From: Pleurocapsa sp. FMAR1
Lineage (GTDB): Bacteria; Cyanobacteriota; Cyanobacteriia; Cyanobacteriales; Xenococcaceae
Direction: 5' to 3'
NCBI RefSeq assembly: GCF_963665995.1
Contig: NZ_OY762512.1
Location: forward strand, 2,294,001 to 2,358,000
DNA length: 64,000 nt
Part shown: piece after piece, positions 45,780 to 55,674 of the stretch
Layout of the letters: each line of letters starts with the position of its first letter
How positions within the stretch are numbered: position 1 is the stretch's first letter
The notes under the pieces: generated by a model
Told to the model about the DNA's origin: nothing
Seen by the model: the letters and a program-made list of their open reading frames with translations, nothing else
The model's database searches: none
Translations under genes and position numbers: made by a program

Positions 45780-46829
45780 TTACTTCCCTTGTTTAGTTGT
45801 CTCTTCATCCCCCGAACCTAGCAATGAAGCAACTAGCTGAGTTTGCGGGAATGGTTCTAAGACGAGCTTTTTTACCATTACCGTCAGAGGCAAAGCCATA
45901 AAAGCTCCAATAGGACCCAAGATCCACGTCCAGATAATAACTGCCAAGAAAGTTACCAGCACAGATAAGTCTAACCCTTTAGCAAGAAAGCGAGGGGCAA
46001 CTACAACATCGAAGAAGTTGTTAATTAAAGCGTAAACAACGCCCAAGATTACTGCTTGCCATAACCCCTGATTGAGAAGGGTTAATAATACTGGTGGTAT
46101 GAGGGCAACGTAAAAACCGATATTTGGTACAAAGTTAAATAAGAATGAAAGGACTCCCCACAGTACGGCAAACTGCACCCCCATAATCCACATCAGAATA
46201 ATTTGACAGATAGCTGTTAAAGCACCCACCCAACTCTTAATCGCTAGATAACTGGTTGTACTTTGAGCAAAATCCTGAAATTGCCCTAGCAGGGGTAAAT
46301 TGTTTCCCAGTCCTCGGCGCAGTTGCGCTGCAAAAGTTGGTGCGCTTGCCAGCATATAGATAAATATTAAGAATGTCAGCCCAATATTGGAGAAAATACC
46401 TAGTAGTGATGAGACAAAAGACAGTACCAACTGAATTATTCTTTCTGGTTGAAACCATTGCAGGGAGCGAATATCTTCTGATTCTACGCCTCGCTCATTA
46501 AGCCACTGCCACAAGTTGTTAAGCTGTGCCTCGGTTTGGTTAACATAATTAGGTATCACATCTGAAAGCTGTTCAAAAGAGATGGTAAAAAAGAAAACAA
46601 AGAATGCACCCAAGACCAGGACAATAAGTAGCACGGTCACATATGCCAACCAGTGAGGAAAACCGCGCCTTTTTAGCCATGTCATAATCGGATATGTCAC
46701 CAGCACAATGAACAAAGAAAGCAATATAGGACTCAACAAGCCTGACATCGCCTTAAGCCCCGCAACAATTAGCACCAAGCTAGCAACATCTATTAGTAGA
46801 GAAGTAATATTGCGCTTTTGGGTTTTCAT
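45780..46829 (-). CDS. AI-2E/PerM-family membrane transporter
   Basis: This is a 349-residue polytopic membrane protein of the PerM/AI-2E family. Hydrophobic segments cluster at about 10-45, 60-85, 140-165 and four more between 200 and 335, with the family pattern FNFVPNIGFYVALIPPVLL near 235-253. Members export small molecules or ions in various bacteria; specificity is unknown here. It is a single gene. Confidence 0.85.
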   Translation of the reverse strand: MKTQKRNITSLLIDVASLVLIVAGLKAMSGLLSPILLSLFIVLVTYPIMTWLKRRGFPHWLAYVTVLLIVLVLGAFFVFFFTISFEQLSDVIPNYVNQTEAQLNNLWQWLNERGVESEDIRSLQWFQPERIIQLVLSFVSSLLGIFSNIGLTFLIFIYMLASAPTFAAQLRRGLGNNLPLLGQFQDFAQSTTSYLAIKSWVGALTAICQIILMWIMGVQFAVLWGVLSFLFNFVPNIGFYVALIPPVLLTLLNQGLWQAVILGVVYALINNFFDVVVAPRFLAKGLDLSVLVTFLAVIIWTWILGPIGAFMALPLTVMVKKLVLEPFPQTQLVASLLGSGDEETTKQGK

Positions 46830-47138
46830 AAATACTTTCTCTTTAGGGCTATTTTGGTCAATGTATATTGTTAGAGGGAATATATATTATTGTTTGTCCT
46901 GATTGCACCTATCTATCTATAGAGCTTCAATTTGACGACAGATTATATACTGAATGCTAGTAGCTCGGATCGAAAATGTCTACTCTGGTTGCTAATTATA
47001 CCGCTGAGAGAACTAAATGAAGATGTTTAAGCAATTGCGTAGCTAACAGAAGGCATTGCTAATAACTTTTTTTCAATCTTGCTTAGGAAAATTAGTCTAT
47101 AGTTAATCTCAGATATTTTTAAAACGGCATCAGCCTAT
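46830..47138. other. 309-base intergenic region
   Basis: This gap lies between the divergent AI-2E-family and envelope-protein genes and must hold both promoters. No gene or hairpin was recognised. Confidence 0.45.
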
Positions 47139-47834
47139 ATGAGATTATTTCCGTTAGTTTTAATTGGTAACTGTTTATTTCCAAGTTTATTAGTTTCTCC
47201 TGTTACCGCTCAAGAGAGAAATTCTGAAGAAGACAGCAAGATCGATATTCCTTTAAAAGATATTGAGCAAAGTCCCGTACTGCAAGAATGGTTAGATAAA
47301 GTACCAAATGTATTAGAAGAAATAAAACAAGATCCTGCTTTTGTGACTCGTTTGCGACTAGGTTTTGCAGTCTTTCCCTCTACCGATGATGCGGGTGGAC
47401 TTAATGTGGGAATTGAAGATATTTTTATTGAGCGCACTGGTTTAACTATTAGTGCCGATTATCAGACGGCATTTAATGGCGATCGCAATGCTGTTGGTGC
47501 GGACTTACACTACTTTCTCTTACCCCTTGGTGGCTATATTAATTTTGCGCCGATGGTTGGCTATCGCTACGTACAAAGCAACGACTTTTCTACCGACGGA
47601 GTTCATCTAGGAGTTAGATTAATGTTAACCTTTTCGCGGACGGGAGGCGGTGATATTTCTGTATCCCAAAGCTTTATAAGTCCAGGGGGCAGTGAGGAAG
47701 TAGGAATTACCTCTTTTTCTGCTGGTTATGCTCTGACTTCTCATTTACGTTTGTCAGGGGAGATCGAAAGGCAAAATTCAGTTGAGGATGAAGATAGTCG
47801 CGCTGGGCTGAATTTAGAGTGGTTATTCTACTAG
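47139..47834 (+). CDS. Predicted outer-membrane beta-barrel-like protein
   Basis: This 231-residue protein has a signal peptide with likely cleavage after VTAQ (about residue 25). The mature part from about 70 on alternates short strands rich in aromatic and Gly residues (LRLGFAVFP, GLTISADYQTAF, LGGYINFAPMVGYRYV, LGVRLMLTFSRT, LRLSGEIERQ, LNLEWLFY), ending in an aromatic residue as outer-membrane proteins do. I do not recognise a named family. It begins a probable three-gene operon (15- and 23-base gaps) with a DUF2993 protein and a PI-PLC-like protein. Confidence 0.7.
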   Translation: MRLFPLVLIGNCLFPSLLVSPVTAQERNSEEDSKIDIPLKDIEQSPVLQEWLDKVPNVLEEIKQDPAFVTRLRLGFAVFPSTDDAGGLNVGIEDIFIERTGLTISADYQTAFNGDRNAVGADLHYFLLPLGGYINFAPMVGYRYVQSNDFSTDGVHLGVRLMLTFSRTGGGDISVSQSFISPGGSEEVGITSFSAGYALTSHLRLSGEIERQNSVEDEDSRAGLNLEWLFY

Positions 47835-47849
47835 AAATCGAGCAGATAA

Positions 47850-48743
47850 ATGGAATTATTAGTAAGTATCATGTCGGCAATACTGGCGATCGCAACTTCG
47901 GTTAATGCGGTGGGAGATGAGGTTTTGAAAAATAAGCTTGAATCCCAGATAAAGTCAGTAGATACTATTGCAGTGCGGATCGATAATGCTCCCAATCATG
48001 ACATTTTAGGGGGAAAAGTAAAGCGTGTTAGAGTTGCCACCCGCAATTTGCAAATTAGTCAAGCGATCGCTTTCAAAGTTCTAGAATTAGACGTAGACGG
48101 GATTGACATCAAGCTCAAGGAATGGTTACAGCAAGATATACTAACAGAAATTGATGGTGTTCCTACCCTGAGACTGCGAGAACTATTTGAACAACCAGTT
48201 AACATCGCATCGAGGGCGGTTTTGACTCAGGAACAACTCGATAATATGCTGCAATCTCCGTTTATCAATAGAACTATTAGACGGCGATTACAGCAAACTC
48301 TCAATCGAATAGCCGAAAAGAACTATAGACAAGAAGATTTTGAAATTTCTAGTTTTGCCTTAGATTTAATTGACGAAAATCGCATTGCTTTAAGAATGAA
48401 ACTTTCTGGTTTCGACCCTGAAGATGGTAGCAAGGATGCAGAATTAAATGTAGATTTTGAGTTTGCCTTAGAAGTTATTGATGGCATTAGTTTTAGATTA
48501 ACCGAGCAGCAGGTATTTATTGACGGAGAAGAAGTTGAACCCGAACAGGGGGTGCTTGTTGTCGCACCCGTTACTCTTAAAGCCTTAGAAGAGGTAGGAA
48601 TTAAAGTTAGAGTGCTTGAGTGGGAATCTAACCAAGATGAACTTGAGTTAGCTCTGTTTATTAGCGCAAATAGATTTGCAGCTACCGCACTACTAGATGC
48701 ACGTGACCTAATTAAAGCTGCTGAACTGTTTCTCGATGAGTAA
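47850..48743 (+). CDS. DUF2993 (LmeA-like) lipid-binding protein
   Basis: This 297-residue protein is of the DUF2993 family, whose best-known member LmeA binds phospholipids and acts in the cell envelope. The N-terminus (MELLVSIMSAILAIATSVN) is a hydrophobic signal or anchor. The body contains the characteristic LESQIKSVDTIAVRIDNAP, GKVKRVRVATRNLQI and VLELDVDGIDIKL blocks (about 30-90). Its place between an outer-membrane-like protein gene and a secreted phospholipase-like gene supports an envelope-lipid role, as inference. Confidence 0.8.
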   Translation: MELLVSIMSAILAIATSVNAVGDEVLKNKLESQIKSVDTIAVRIDNAPNHDILGGKVKRVRVATRNLQISQAIAFKVLELDVDGIDIKLKEWLQQDILTEIDGVPTLRLRELFEQPVNIASRAVLTQEQLDNMLQSPFINRTIRRRLQQTLNRIAEKNYRQEDFEISSFALDLIDENRIALRMKLSGFDPEDGSKDAELNVDFEFALEVIDGISFRLTEQQVFIDGEEVEPEQGVLVVAPVTLKALEEVGIKVRVLEWESNQDELELALFISANRFAATALLDARDLIKAAELFLDE

Positions 48744-48766
48744 ATTAAGCTTCTAGATAATAAATT

Positions 48767-49921
48767 ATGAAAAAATGTATCTGGGGCGGTGCTGTAGTCA
48801 GCGTAATAACTCTAATTAGTCTGTTTTCTAAAACTATTAAGGCTGAAGTTAAATTTCAACCTCAAGACCTGAAACTCAACCAAGTGCAATCTCTTGGTAC
48901 TCATAACTCTTATCATATAAGACCTGCGCCTAGTTTATCTAAGGCTTTATCAGATGCTAACTGGTTAGCAAGAGTATTATTAGGAACTTTTGAATATACT
49001 CATTCATCGTTATCCGAACAATTCGATATGGGTGTTCGGCAAATAGAGCTAGATATGATGTTAGATCCTGAAGGGGGTTTATATGCCAAACCTCTTGGAG
49101 ATTCCTTGGTCGAGAAGAGTGGTCTACCTGCTGACCCCGACTTCGATCCCGATGGAGAGATGAAGCAGCCAGGATTAAAAATAATTCATATGCAGGATTT
49201 TGACTACCGAAGTACCTGTTTGACCTTTACCAAATGCTTGCAAGAAATGAAAACCTGGTCGGATAAACACCCTCAGCATTTACCGATTGTGGTGTTAATT
49301 GAAGCCTCGAATAAAACTTATCCCAGGATGGTAATACCAGACAAAATGACCTTAGATCTTACCAAGCCAGTTAAGTTTGACGCTCAAAATATTAGCCAGA
49401 TCGATAAAGAAATAAATGCTGTCTTCGATCGCCAAGAATTGATCGTTCCTGACGATTTGCGCGGTAATTATTCAACTCTTAGACAAGCTATTAAAAATGA
49501 AGGCTGGCCCACCCTAGCGTCAGCTAGAGGAAAAATGATTTTCTTGATGGACAATCGCAGCGAACTCTATTTAGAAAGATATCCAGAAATGAAAGGAGCA
49601 ACTCTATTTACCACCGCCAGAGAACCAGGAGAAAATGAGGCGGTATTCATCAATACTAACCAACCGAGGATAGATATCCCCAGCATGGTTAGGGATGGAT
49701 ACATAGTTCGTACTCGTGCCGATGCAGACACTTTAGAAGCAAGAGTTGACAGTACCGAAAAACGTGAAGCAGCAATTAGAAGTGGCGCACAATACGTTAG
49801 TACTGATTTCCCCGACCCTAGCGAATACTTCTCAAAATTTAAGCGATTGTTTCCTGGAGATGCTTTAGTTCGTTGTAATCCCTGGAACACCGATAAAAGC
49901 TGTCATATTGAGGATAAGTAA
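48767..49921 (+). CDS. Secreted PI-PLC-like phosphodiesterase
   Basis: This 384-residue protein has a signal peptide (about 1-26). The catalytic TIM barrel of the Ca2+-dependent PI-PLC1-like family follows: SLGTHNSYHIRPAP near 43-56 with the catalytic His, FDMGVRQIELDMML near 85-98 with acidic ligands, IIHMQDFDYRSTC near 142-154 with the second His, and LPIVVLIEASNK near 177-188. It should cleave phosphodiesters of lipid or glycerophospho-compounds in the periplasm or outside. It is the last gene of the envelope cluster. Confidence 0.85.
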   Translation: MKKCIWGGAVVSVITLISLFSKTIKAEVKFQPQDLKLNQVQSLGTHNSYHIRPAPSLSKALSDANWLARVLLGTFEYTHSSLSEQFDMGVRQIELDMMLDPEGGLYAKPLGDSLVEKSGLPADPDFDPDGEMKQPGLKIIHMQDFDYRSTCLTFTKCLQEMKTWSDKHPQHLPIVVLIEASNKTYPRMVIPDKMTLDLTKPVKFDAQNISQIDKEINAVFDRQELIVPDDLRGNYSTLRQAIKNEGWPTLASARGKMIFLMDNRSELYLERYPEMKGATLFTTAREPGENEAVFINTNQPRIDIPSMVRDGYIVRTRADADTLEARVDSTEKREAAIRSGAQYVSTDFPDPSEYFSKFKRLFPGDALVRCNPWNTDKSCHIEDK

Positions 49922-50115
49922 TTCAGATAGCCTACAGTTAATTTCAGGGATTTTTTGATCCCTCATAAGTTTTTTTGTAACCTTCTAACATTCTTCTGTC
50001 ACTCTCCGAAATCAAGAACTAACAAATGAGGTTGCCAAATAAAATAAAAGAAGAATCTAATTAGGGTATAAAGCGATCGCTAATATTGAAACAACACCAG
50101 CTTTTTTGATTAACA

Positions 50116-51246
50116 TTAACATACAGTATTTTTTCTTTGTTGAAATAGATTTATGATTTCTTGAGAAATATCAGAAGGCATTTTTTTGATTCTAGAGTTA
50201 ACGTTAATTATGTAATGAGGAGGCTTTTCTATTTCTAGAAATTCTAGAACCTGATTTGTTTGTGAGAGAGCATCTTCGATAATATCTTCGTAGCTCAATA
50301 TTAAAGGTTCTATTTTGTTATCTGCTAATATTTTTTTTAAACGAGCCTCTTGATGATTAATGAAATCAATTTTTTGTTCGATATTGTTAAGTAGAGCATC
50401 ATTAATAGTAATATCTTTTAATTTTGATTGATATTTGATATTATTAGAAACGTCGCGAATATGCCAAATCTCGGTTTGTTGAGCTAAAACCAATGATACT
50501 GCTTGTGCCAGTTTATTTCTTCTAGTCAAAAAAATAAATTTATTTAAAGAATTAAATATCTGCTTAAAATCAAATTTAGTTTGTTTAAAATCAAATAAAA
50601 AATGCGATATTAATTTAGTACCAAAAACTCCATTATCTGTAGTACGGTATTGTAATAAGTTATCAAGCAATCTTAAATAATCAAAATCACAGTATCGCGC
50701 TAGCTGTTGAGCAGCAAGCCTCAAATGTTCTGCTGGATAGCCAGCAATTCCTGTAGATTCTAGTAGCTCACAAAAATAGGTTGAACCAGAGCGAGGGGTT
50801 GTTACAATTGCGTAAGTTACTTTAGGCTTAATAATCTGTTCAGATGAAGGTTGTAATAGCTGTCTTTTGCAAATGAGGTTGATAAAGACATCTGCAAAAA
50901 GTCGTAATGGAGTTACCTTTATTTTGAGTTCAATAGCTTTTTGCTTTACTCGCTCAAACAAAGCAGCTTCATCTTTAAAAGATGCCACAATAATTGCTTG
51001 ATATTTATCTACTTCAGTTTTTTGAGCAAATATGTCATCTAAGTTCCCAATAGATAGATCATAGTAATAGTTGTTATCAACCTGCTGATGTTTTTGAAAA
51101 AACTCTTGAAGATATTGTAAGATCTCAGTCTCGCCTACAAAAAACAATCGATTTTGAGATGATAATTGTTTTAAAAACTGTGTTTCTTCTATAGCTTGAA
51201 ATGTTTGAGCTAATTTCATATCAATTTCATTATGGTAACCAACCAA
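50116..51246 (-). CDS. Stf0-like sulfotransferase
   Basis: This 376-residue protein has an N-terminal domain of about 140 residues of unknown role followed by a PAPS-dependent sulfotransferase. The 5'-phosphosulfate loop is IVTTPRSGSTYFCELLES near 149-166, and the Stf0-type features GYPAEHLR, VFGTKLISHF and IFLTRRNKLAQAVSL follow. LILSYEDII near 316-324 fits the late conserved block. Stf0 sulfates trehalose in mycobacteria; here the substrate is unknown. It is longer than Stf0 because of the extra N-terminal domain. Confidence 0.83.
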   Translation of the reverse strand: MVGYHNEIDMKLAQTFQAIEETQFLKQLSSQNRLFFVGETEILQYLQEFFQKHQQVDNNYYYDLSIGNLDDIFAQKTEVDKYQAIIVASFKDEAALFERVKQKAIELKIKVTPLRLFADVFINLICKRQLLQPSSEQIIKPKVTYAIVTTPRSGSTYFCELLESTGIAGYPAEHLRLAAQQLARYCDFDYLRLLDNLLQYRTTDNGVFGTKLISHFLFDFKQTKFDFKQIFNSLNKFIFLTRRNKLAQAVSLVLAQQTEIWHIRDVSNNIKYQSKLKDITINDALLNNIEQKIDFINHQEARLKKILADNKIEPLILSYEDIIEDALSQTNQVLEFLEIEKPPHYIINVNSRIKKMPSDISQEIINLFQQRKNTVC

Positions 51247-51288
51247 CGTTCAGGTTAAATCTGACCAACACTCTTAAGTTAGCCTAAA

Positions 51289-51352
51289 CCTCTTGCACGA
51301 ACCAAAAATCAACCCTTTGAGACAAGCATTTAACCATGATTTGTGCAAGAAG
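51289..51352. repeat. Small inverted-repeat element
   Basis: CCTCTTGCACGAA at 51289-51301 and ATTTGTGCAAGAAG at 51339-51352 are imperfect inverted repeats, forming a 64-base element upstream of the LivM-type permease gene. The ends match those at 39883-39976 in the type I locus, so both belong to one dispersed repeat family. Confidence 0.6.
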
Positions 51353-51426
51353 CTTTTTGTGTCTCATCAAGTTAACTTATTTTGAGTTGATTTGCTAGCA
51401 GCATCAAATTTTCAAGATAATCAACA

Positions 51427-52638
51427 ATGGTACAGGTCAGACGTTCCCTGCTTGCATCGGAGCGCCTTGCGCGGTTACAATCTGCTGCAAGAATGCAGTT
51501 AGCAGCGTTTAAAACTTCTATGGTTGGTTATCTAGTTTTTTTAACAATCTACGTAGGGTTGTATGCCTTATTCGCCTTAGGCTTAAATTTGCAGTGGGGA
51601 TACGCAGGGCTAATTAATTTTGGTCACGTAGCCTTTATGACTGTGGGAGCTTATGCAACAGTTTTACTCAGTTCTCAAGGTGTACCGTTAATTATAGCCG
51701 TCATTATCGGCATGGCGATCGCCGCCTTATTAGGATTATTAATTGGGATGTCTACCCTCAGACTGCGGGAAGATTATCTGGCAATTGTGACGATTGGCGT
51801 TTCCGAGATGCTGCGCTTAATTGCCCTCAATGAAGAGTGGCTGACTAAAGGTTCTTTTGGTGTCCGCGGTTTTCCTTTGCCTGTAGATCGCTTTGACCCT
51901 AATCTATTTCAGAAATATATTTTAATTGGTATTTTGACCTGCTTAGGAGTTTTTGCTGCTTGGCAACTATGGAGTGGTTTGCGATCGCAATGGCGCGAAG
52001 GAAAGGAAATTCAAGGCAAAAGCTATCAGCCAACTAAATTAATTGGCTTAATTGCCTGGGGTATAATCGGTATCGGTTTGATTTTGACCGTGTATATCAA
52101 TGGTTGCGCTGCGCTATTAGACTATAACTACAAAGCAGGTTTAATGTTGCTGGTTTTAATTGCTGTGGCGGTGGTTTATTGGGGTTTAGAACTATTGGTT
52201 AAATCCCCTTGGGGTCGAGTGCTAAAAGCGATTAGAGAAGATGAAGAAATAGCAACAGCTTTGGGTAAAAACGTTTTTTGGTATAAGTTACAGGCGTTTA
52301 TGCTTGGTGGTGCGATCGCTGGATTGGCAGGAGCATTTTATGCTTGGCAGCTTACAACTATCTACCCTAGTAATTTTGAAACTTTAGTGACCTTTAATGT
52401 CTGGACGATGGTAGTTTTAGGTGGTGCAGGTAAAAATCCTGGGGCAATTTTAGGAGCGATTATCTTCTGGGCTTATGATGCTCTGACTAGGTTTTACTTA
52501 CCTAAACTGGGCTGGTTTAATAGCTCAGAAGAAGGGGCATTTCGCGTCATGGTAATTGGCTTAATTCTCATGATCCTAATGATTTGGCGACCTCAGGGGA
52601 TTTTAGGCAAGAAAGAAGAGTTGACCTTGGGAAGATAA
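51427..52638 (+). CDS. LivM-type branched-chain amino acid ABC permease
   Basis: This 403-residue inner-membrane permease of a neutral/branched-chain amino acid ABC importer has about 9-10 TM segments. Family motifs are LGLNLQWGYAGLINFGHVAF near 52-71, STLRLREDYLAIVTIGVSEM near 109-128 and the EAA-like coupling loop SPWGRVLKAIREDEEIATALG near 260-280. The other subunits (ATPases, second permease, binding protein) are not adjacent, as is common in cyanobacterial N-I systems, whose genes are scattered. It could equally belong to a related importer; the ligand is inferred. Confidence 0.87.
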   Translation: MVQVRRSLLASERLARLQSAARMQLAAFKTSMVGYLVFLTIYVGLYALFALGLNLQWGYAGLINFGHVAFMTVGAYATVLLSSQGVPLIIAVIIGMAIAALLGLLIGMSTLRLREDYLAIVTIGVSEMLRLIALNEEWLTKGSFGVRGFPLPVDRFDPNLFQKYILIGILTCLGVFAAWQLWSGLRSQWREGKEIQGKSYQPTKLIGLIAWGIIGIGLILTVYINGCAALLDYNYKAGLMLLVLIAVAVVYWGLELLVKSPWGRVLKAIREDEEIATALGKNVFWYKLQAFMLGGAIAGLAGAFYAWQLTTIYPSNFETLVTFNVWTMVVLGGAGKNPGAILGAIIFWAYDALTRFYLPKLGWFNSSEEGAFRVMVIGLILMILMIWRPQGILGKKEELTLGR

Positions 52639-52729
52639 ATTTCTAAGGAGCAGTTGATTGCTTTGTTGCCTTGCGATCCTTAGAAATTGTTTTTTCAACC
52701 AATCGTAGCAGCACTAGGATTGTTATTTA

Positions 52730-53029
52730 TTACTTACTATTAGACGCGAGATTACGAACTAAATTTCTACAGCCAGCACAGTCACAACCGTATAGTTGAA
52801 TTGCCTTATCTCCTTCGCGATCGAGTTTGGCTGCGGTTTCAGGATCATAGTTATCACAGCTACAGTCTGCAAAAGGATAGTCAGTTTTTCTTTCGGGAAT
52901 ATTGGCAACCTCGCTATCTGTTTCAGGGGCAGAAAAAACATACTCTTTAGCACTGGCAGAGTTAGCCGAAAGCAAAGTTAAAGCTACAGAGCCAGAACAA
53001 CCAAGAGCAGTAAGTAATCTCTTATTCAT
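52730..53029 (-). CDS. Secreted cysteine-rich miniprotein
   Basis: This 99-residue protein has a clear Sec signal (MNKRLLTALGCSGSVALTLL, cleavage near ANSASA). The mature part of about 72 residues contains CSCDNYDPE and GCDCAGCRN, five cysteines in two clusters separated by an acidic helix. The layout suggests metal binding or disulfide bonding outside the plasma membrane. No family is recognised. It is a single gene upstream of lepA's 3' end on the same strand. Confidence 0.75.
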   Translation of the reverse strand: MNKRLLTALGCSGSVALTLLSANSASAKEYVFSAPETDSEVANIPERKTDYPFADCSCDNYDPETAAKLDREGDKAIQLYGCDCAGCRNLVRNLASNSK

Positions 53030-53204
53030 TTTAGTTTCTCCTAATTAATCAAAAACCAATTATATCTGGTAAAAAATCAATTTTCAGCAATGATGTCGGG
53101 TTAGATTTAACTTTAACCCGACACTCAAAAATATTGTGTTTGAAGTAAAATTATGTCCGTGAATAAAAAGCGATCGCGCTTCTTAATTACTCTCTGACTA
53201 CAGA

Positions 53205-55016
53205 TTACTCCTTGCCTAATTTCAAAACTGCCATAAAAGCTTCTTGAGGTACATCTACCGTACCAATAGCTTTCATGCGCTTTTTACCCTTAGCTTGTTT
53301 TTGCAGCAGTTTTTTCTTACGAGAAATATCCCCGCCATAACATTTAGCTAAAACATCTTTACGCAAAGCAGGAATATGTTCACTGGCAATTACCTTTGCG
53401 CCAATAGATGCTTGAATAGGCACTTTGAACTGATGACGAGGAATTAACTCTTTAAGTTTTTCGGTTAATGCTCGACCAACATAGTAAGCTTTATCTCGAT
53501 GAACAATAGTAGACAAAGCGTCTACAGGATCTTTATTTACCAAAATATCCAGCTTAACCAAATGATCGGCGCGATAGCCCAACATTTGATATTCCATGCT
53601 GGCATAACCCTTTGTTCTTGACTTCATTTGATCGAAAAAGTCTGTTACCACCTCAGCCAAAGGTAGTTCATAGACTACACAAGTGCGATTTTGGGCAAAA
53701 TATTTCATATCCTTGAATATCCCCCGTCTAGTTTGACATAAATCCATCAAAGTACCAACATAGTTTTCAGGAGTAATAATTTCTACCTTGATATAAGGTT
53801 CTTCAATTTTTTCTCGCTGTTGAGGATCTGGTAAAAGGCTGGGGTTGTCTATCTCTATTACTTCTCCTTCTATCGTCGTAACGCGATAAATGACCGATGG
53901 AGCAGTGGTAATTAGTTCTAAGTCATATTCTCGCTCTAGTCTTTCCTGGACAATTTCCATGTGCAGTAAGCCCAAAAAACCGCAGCGAAAACCAAAACCC
54001 ATAGCACTAGAAGTTTCTGGTTCATAGGAAAGAGCAGCATCATTGAGCTTAAGCTTCTCTAAAGCTTCTCTCAAATCTGGATACTGATCGGAGTCTGTGG
54101 GAAACAAGCCACAGAAAACCATTGGTTTGGCTTCGGTGTAGCCAGGCAAAGGTTTGGCTGCCATCTCTTCAACTAGCGTAATAGTATCACCAACACGGGC
54201 ATCTCCTACCGCTTTAATAGCAGCAGCAAAATAACCTACTTCCCCTGCATGAAGCTCGTCTACTTCTACCTGAGTAGGAGAAAGAACACCAAGTTCATCA
54301 ATTACATATTCTTTTTCTGATGCCATAAGACGAACTAAGTCACCTTTTTTGACTTTGCCGTCCATGACGCGGAAATAAACTATTACCCCACGATAAGCAT
54401 CATAGTAGCTATCAAAAATTAAAGCGCGCAGAGGTTGGTCTATTGTATCTTGTGGTGGTGGGACTTTTTGAACGATTGATTCTAAAATGGCATCGACTCC
54501 TAAACCTATTTTGGCAGAAGCTTGGATGATATCGGTGCAGTCTAAACCCACTACCTCTTCAATTTCTTCGGCAACTCTTTCTGGTTCTGCACCTGGCAAG
54601 TCAATTTTGTTGAGTACAGGAATAATTTCTAGGTCGTTTTCTAAGGCTAAATAGACGTTGGCTAAAGTTTGTGCTTCGACTCCTTGAGAAGCGTCTACAA
54701 CTAATAATGCCCCTTCACAAGCTGCTAGAGAACGAGATACCTCATAGGTAAAATCTACGTGACCAGGAGTATCAATCAGATTTAAAACATATTTTTGCCC
54801 ATCTTTAGCAGTGTAATTCATCCTGGCTGCCTGTAGCTTGATGGTTATTCCTCGCTCTCGTTCTAAATCCATGTTGTCGAGAAATTGTTCTTTCATCTGT
54901 CTTTTTGCCACAGTACCAGTATCCTGCAACATTCGATCTGCAAGGGTAGACTTTCCGTGATCGATATGAGCAATAATTGAAAAGTTACGAATACGAGAGA
55001 CGGGAACGTCAGTCAT
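53205..55016 (-). CDS. lepA: Elongation factor 4 (LepA)
   Basis: LepA is a translational GTPase that back-translocates or remodels ribosomes. The 603-residue protein has G1 AHIDHGKST at about 17-25, the switch region [13 protein letters not shown]3 DTPGHVDF near 83-90, G4 NKID near 137-140, and the family-specific C-terminal domain with [18 protein letters not shown] and [16 protein letters not shown] near 550-585. Length is standard. It is a single gene, divergent from the RHH protein gene. Confidence 0.97.
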   Translation of the reverse strand: MTDVPVSRIRNFSIIAHIDHGKSTLADRMLQDTGTVAKRQMKEQFLDNMDLERERGITIKLQAARMNYTAKDGQKYVLNLIDTPGHVDFTYEVSRSLAACEGALLVVDASQGVEAQTLANVYLALENDLEIIPVLNKIDLPGAEPERVAEEIEEVVGLDCTDIIQASAKIGLGVDAILESIVQKVPPPQDTIDQPLRALIFDSYYDAYRGVIVYFRVMDGKVKKGDLVRLMASEKEYVIDELGVLSPTQVEVDELHAGEVGYFAAAIKAVGDARVGDTITLVEEMAAKPLPGYTEAKPMVFCGLFPTDSDQYPDLREALEKLKLNDAALSYEPETSSAMGFGFRCGFLGLLHMEIVQERLEREYDLELITTAPSVIYRVTTIEGEVIEIDNPSLLPDPQQREKIEEPYIKVEIITPENYVGTLMDLCQTRRGIFKDMKYFAQNRTCVVYELPLAEVVTDFFDQMKSRTKGYASMEYQMLGYRADHLVKLDILVNKDPVDALSTIVHRDKAYYVGRALTEKLKELIPRHQFKVPIQASIGAKVIASEHIPALRKDVLAKCYGGDISRKKKLLQKQAKGKKRMKAIGTVDVPQEAFMAVLKLGKE

Positions 55017-55205
55017 AAAAATTTATTAGATTAATAATCTTTAAAAGTTAGTATTGTTATTGATAGATGCGCGTTTTTGCCTACTAAAACAGCAGCAGAA
55101 TCACAACTCTATTGTAATGTTCATTTTTACCTATTTTCTAATCGGATTACGGATTTACCTAAAGTTTAGTCTGTTTTGTGCTGAAGTTTTGATTCAACAG
55201 GTAAA

Positions 55206-55508
55206 ATGACAATAAACCAATGTATAAAATTCATGAATGATGATTTGCCCACATCAGAGCAATCTGGTATTTCCCCACGAGAGGCTAATTCTGCTCGCGA
55301 GACAATAACTTCAGACAGGATCCGAGTATCTATCGATCTAGATCCAGAAGTTTTAGAGCAGATTAAGCATCTTACCAATAATCCGAATAGAGTAATTGAA
55401 ACAGCTATTAAGCAATGGCTTAATGGAGAAAGAGATGGTGAAACGGACTTAACTCGTACTTTTCAGCGCAATCCCCCTGTCCCACCTCAAGGGGAATGGA
55501 ATGATTGA
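55206..55508 (+). CDS. Ribbon-helix-helix protein
   Basis: This 100-residue protein has a putative MetJ/Arc-type fold at about 37-72: the strand DRIRVSIDLDPEV followed by two helices (LEQIKHLT and NRVIETAIKQWLNG). Such proteins are dimeric DNA-binding regulators, often antitoxins. The N-terminal 35 residues and the Pro-rich C-terminus (FQRNPPVPPQGEW) are not part of the fold. An in-frame Met at residue 10 could be the real start. No toxin gene adjoins it. Function is otherwise unknown. Confidence 0.7.
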   Translation: MTINQCIKFMNDDLPTSEQSGISPREANSARETITSDRIRVSIDLDPEVLEQIKHLTNNPNRVIETAIKQWLNGERDGETDLTRTFQRNPPVPPQGEWND

Positions 55509-55674
55509 AGAGATGAAAGATGAGAAATAAAATTGTACCAACTATAAATAGTTAGAGCAAGCGAAGAGACGCTTATAGCTTGCTCAAGCCGATCACTACC
55601 TCAGATATCTATAGGTTATAGTTTCAGGATGAAGCCCAATTTTTCCGTTGAAGCTTTATTCAAGTTGAAATTTC

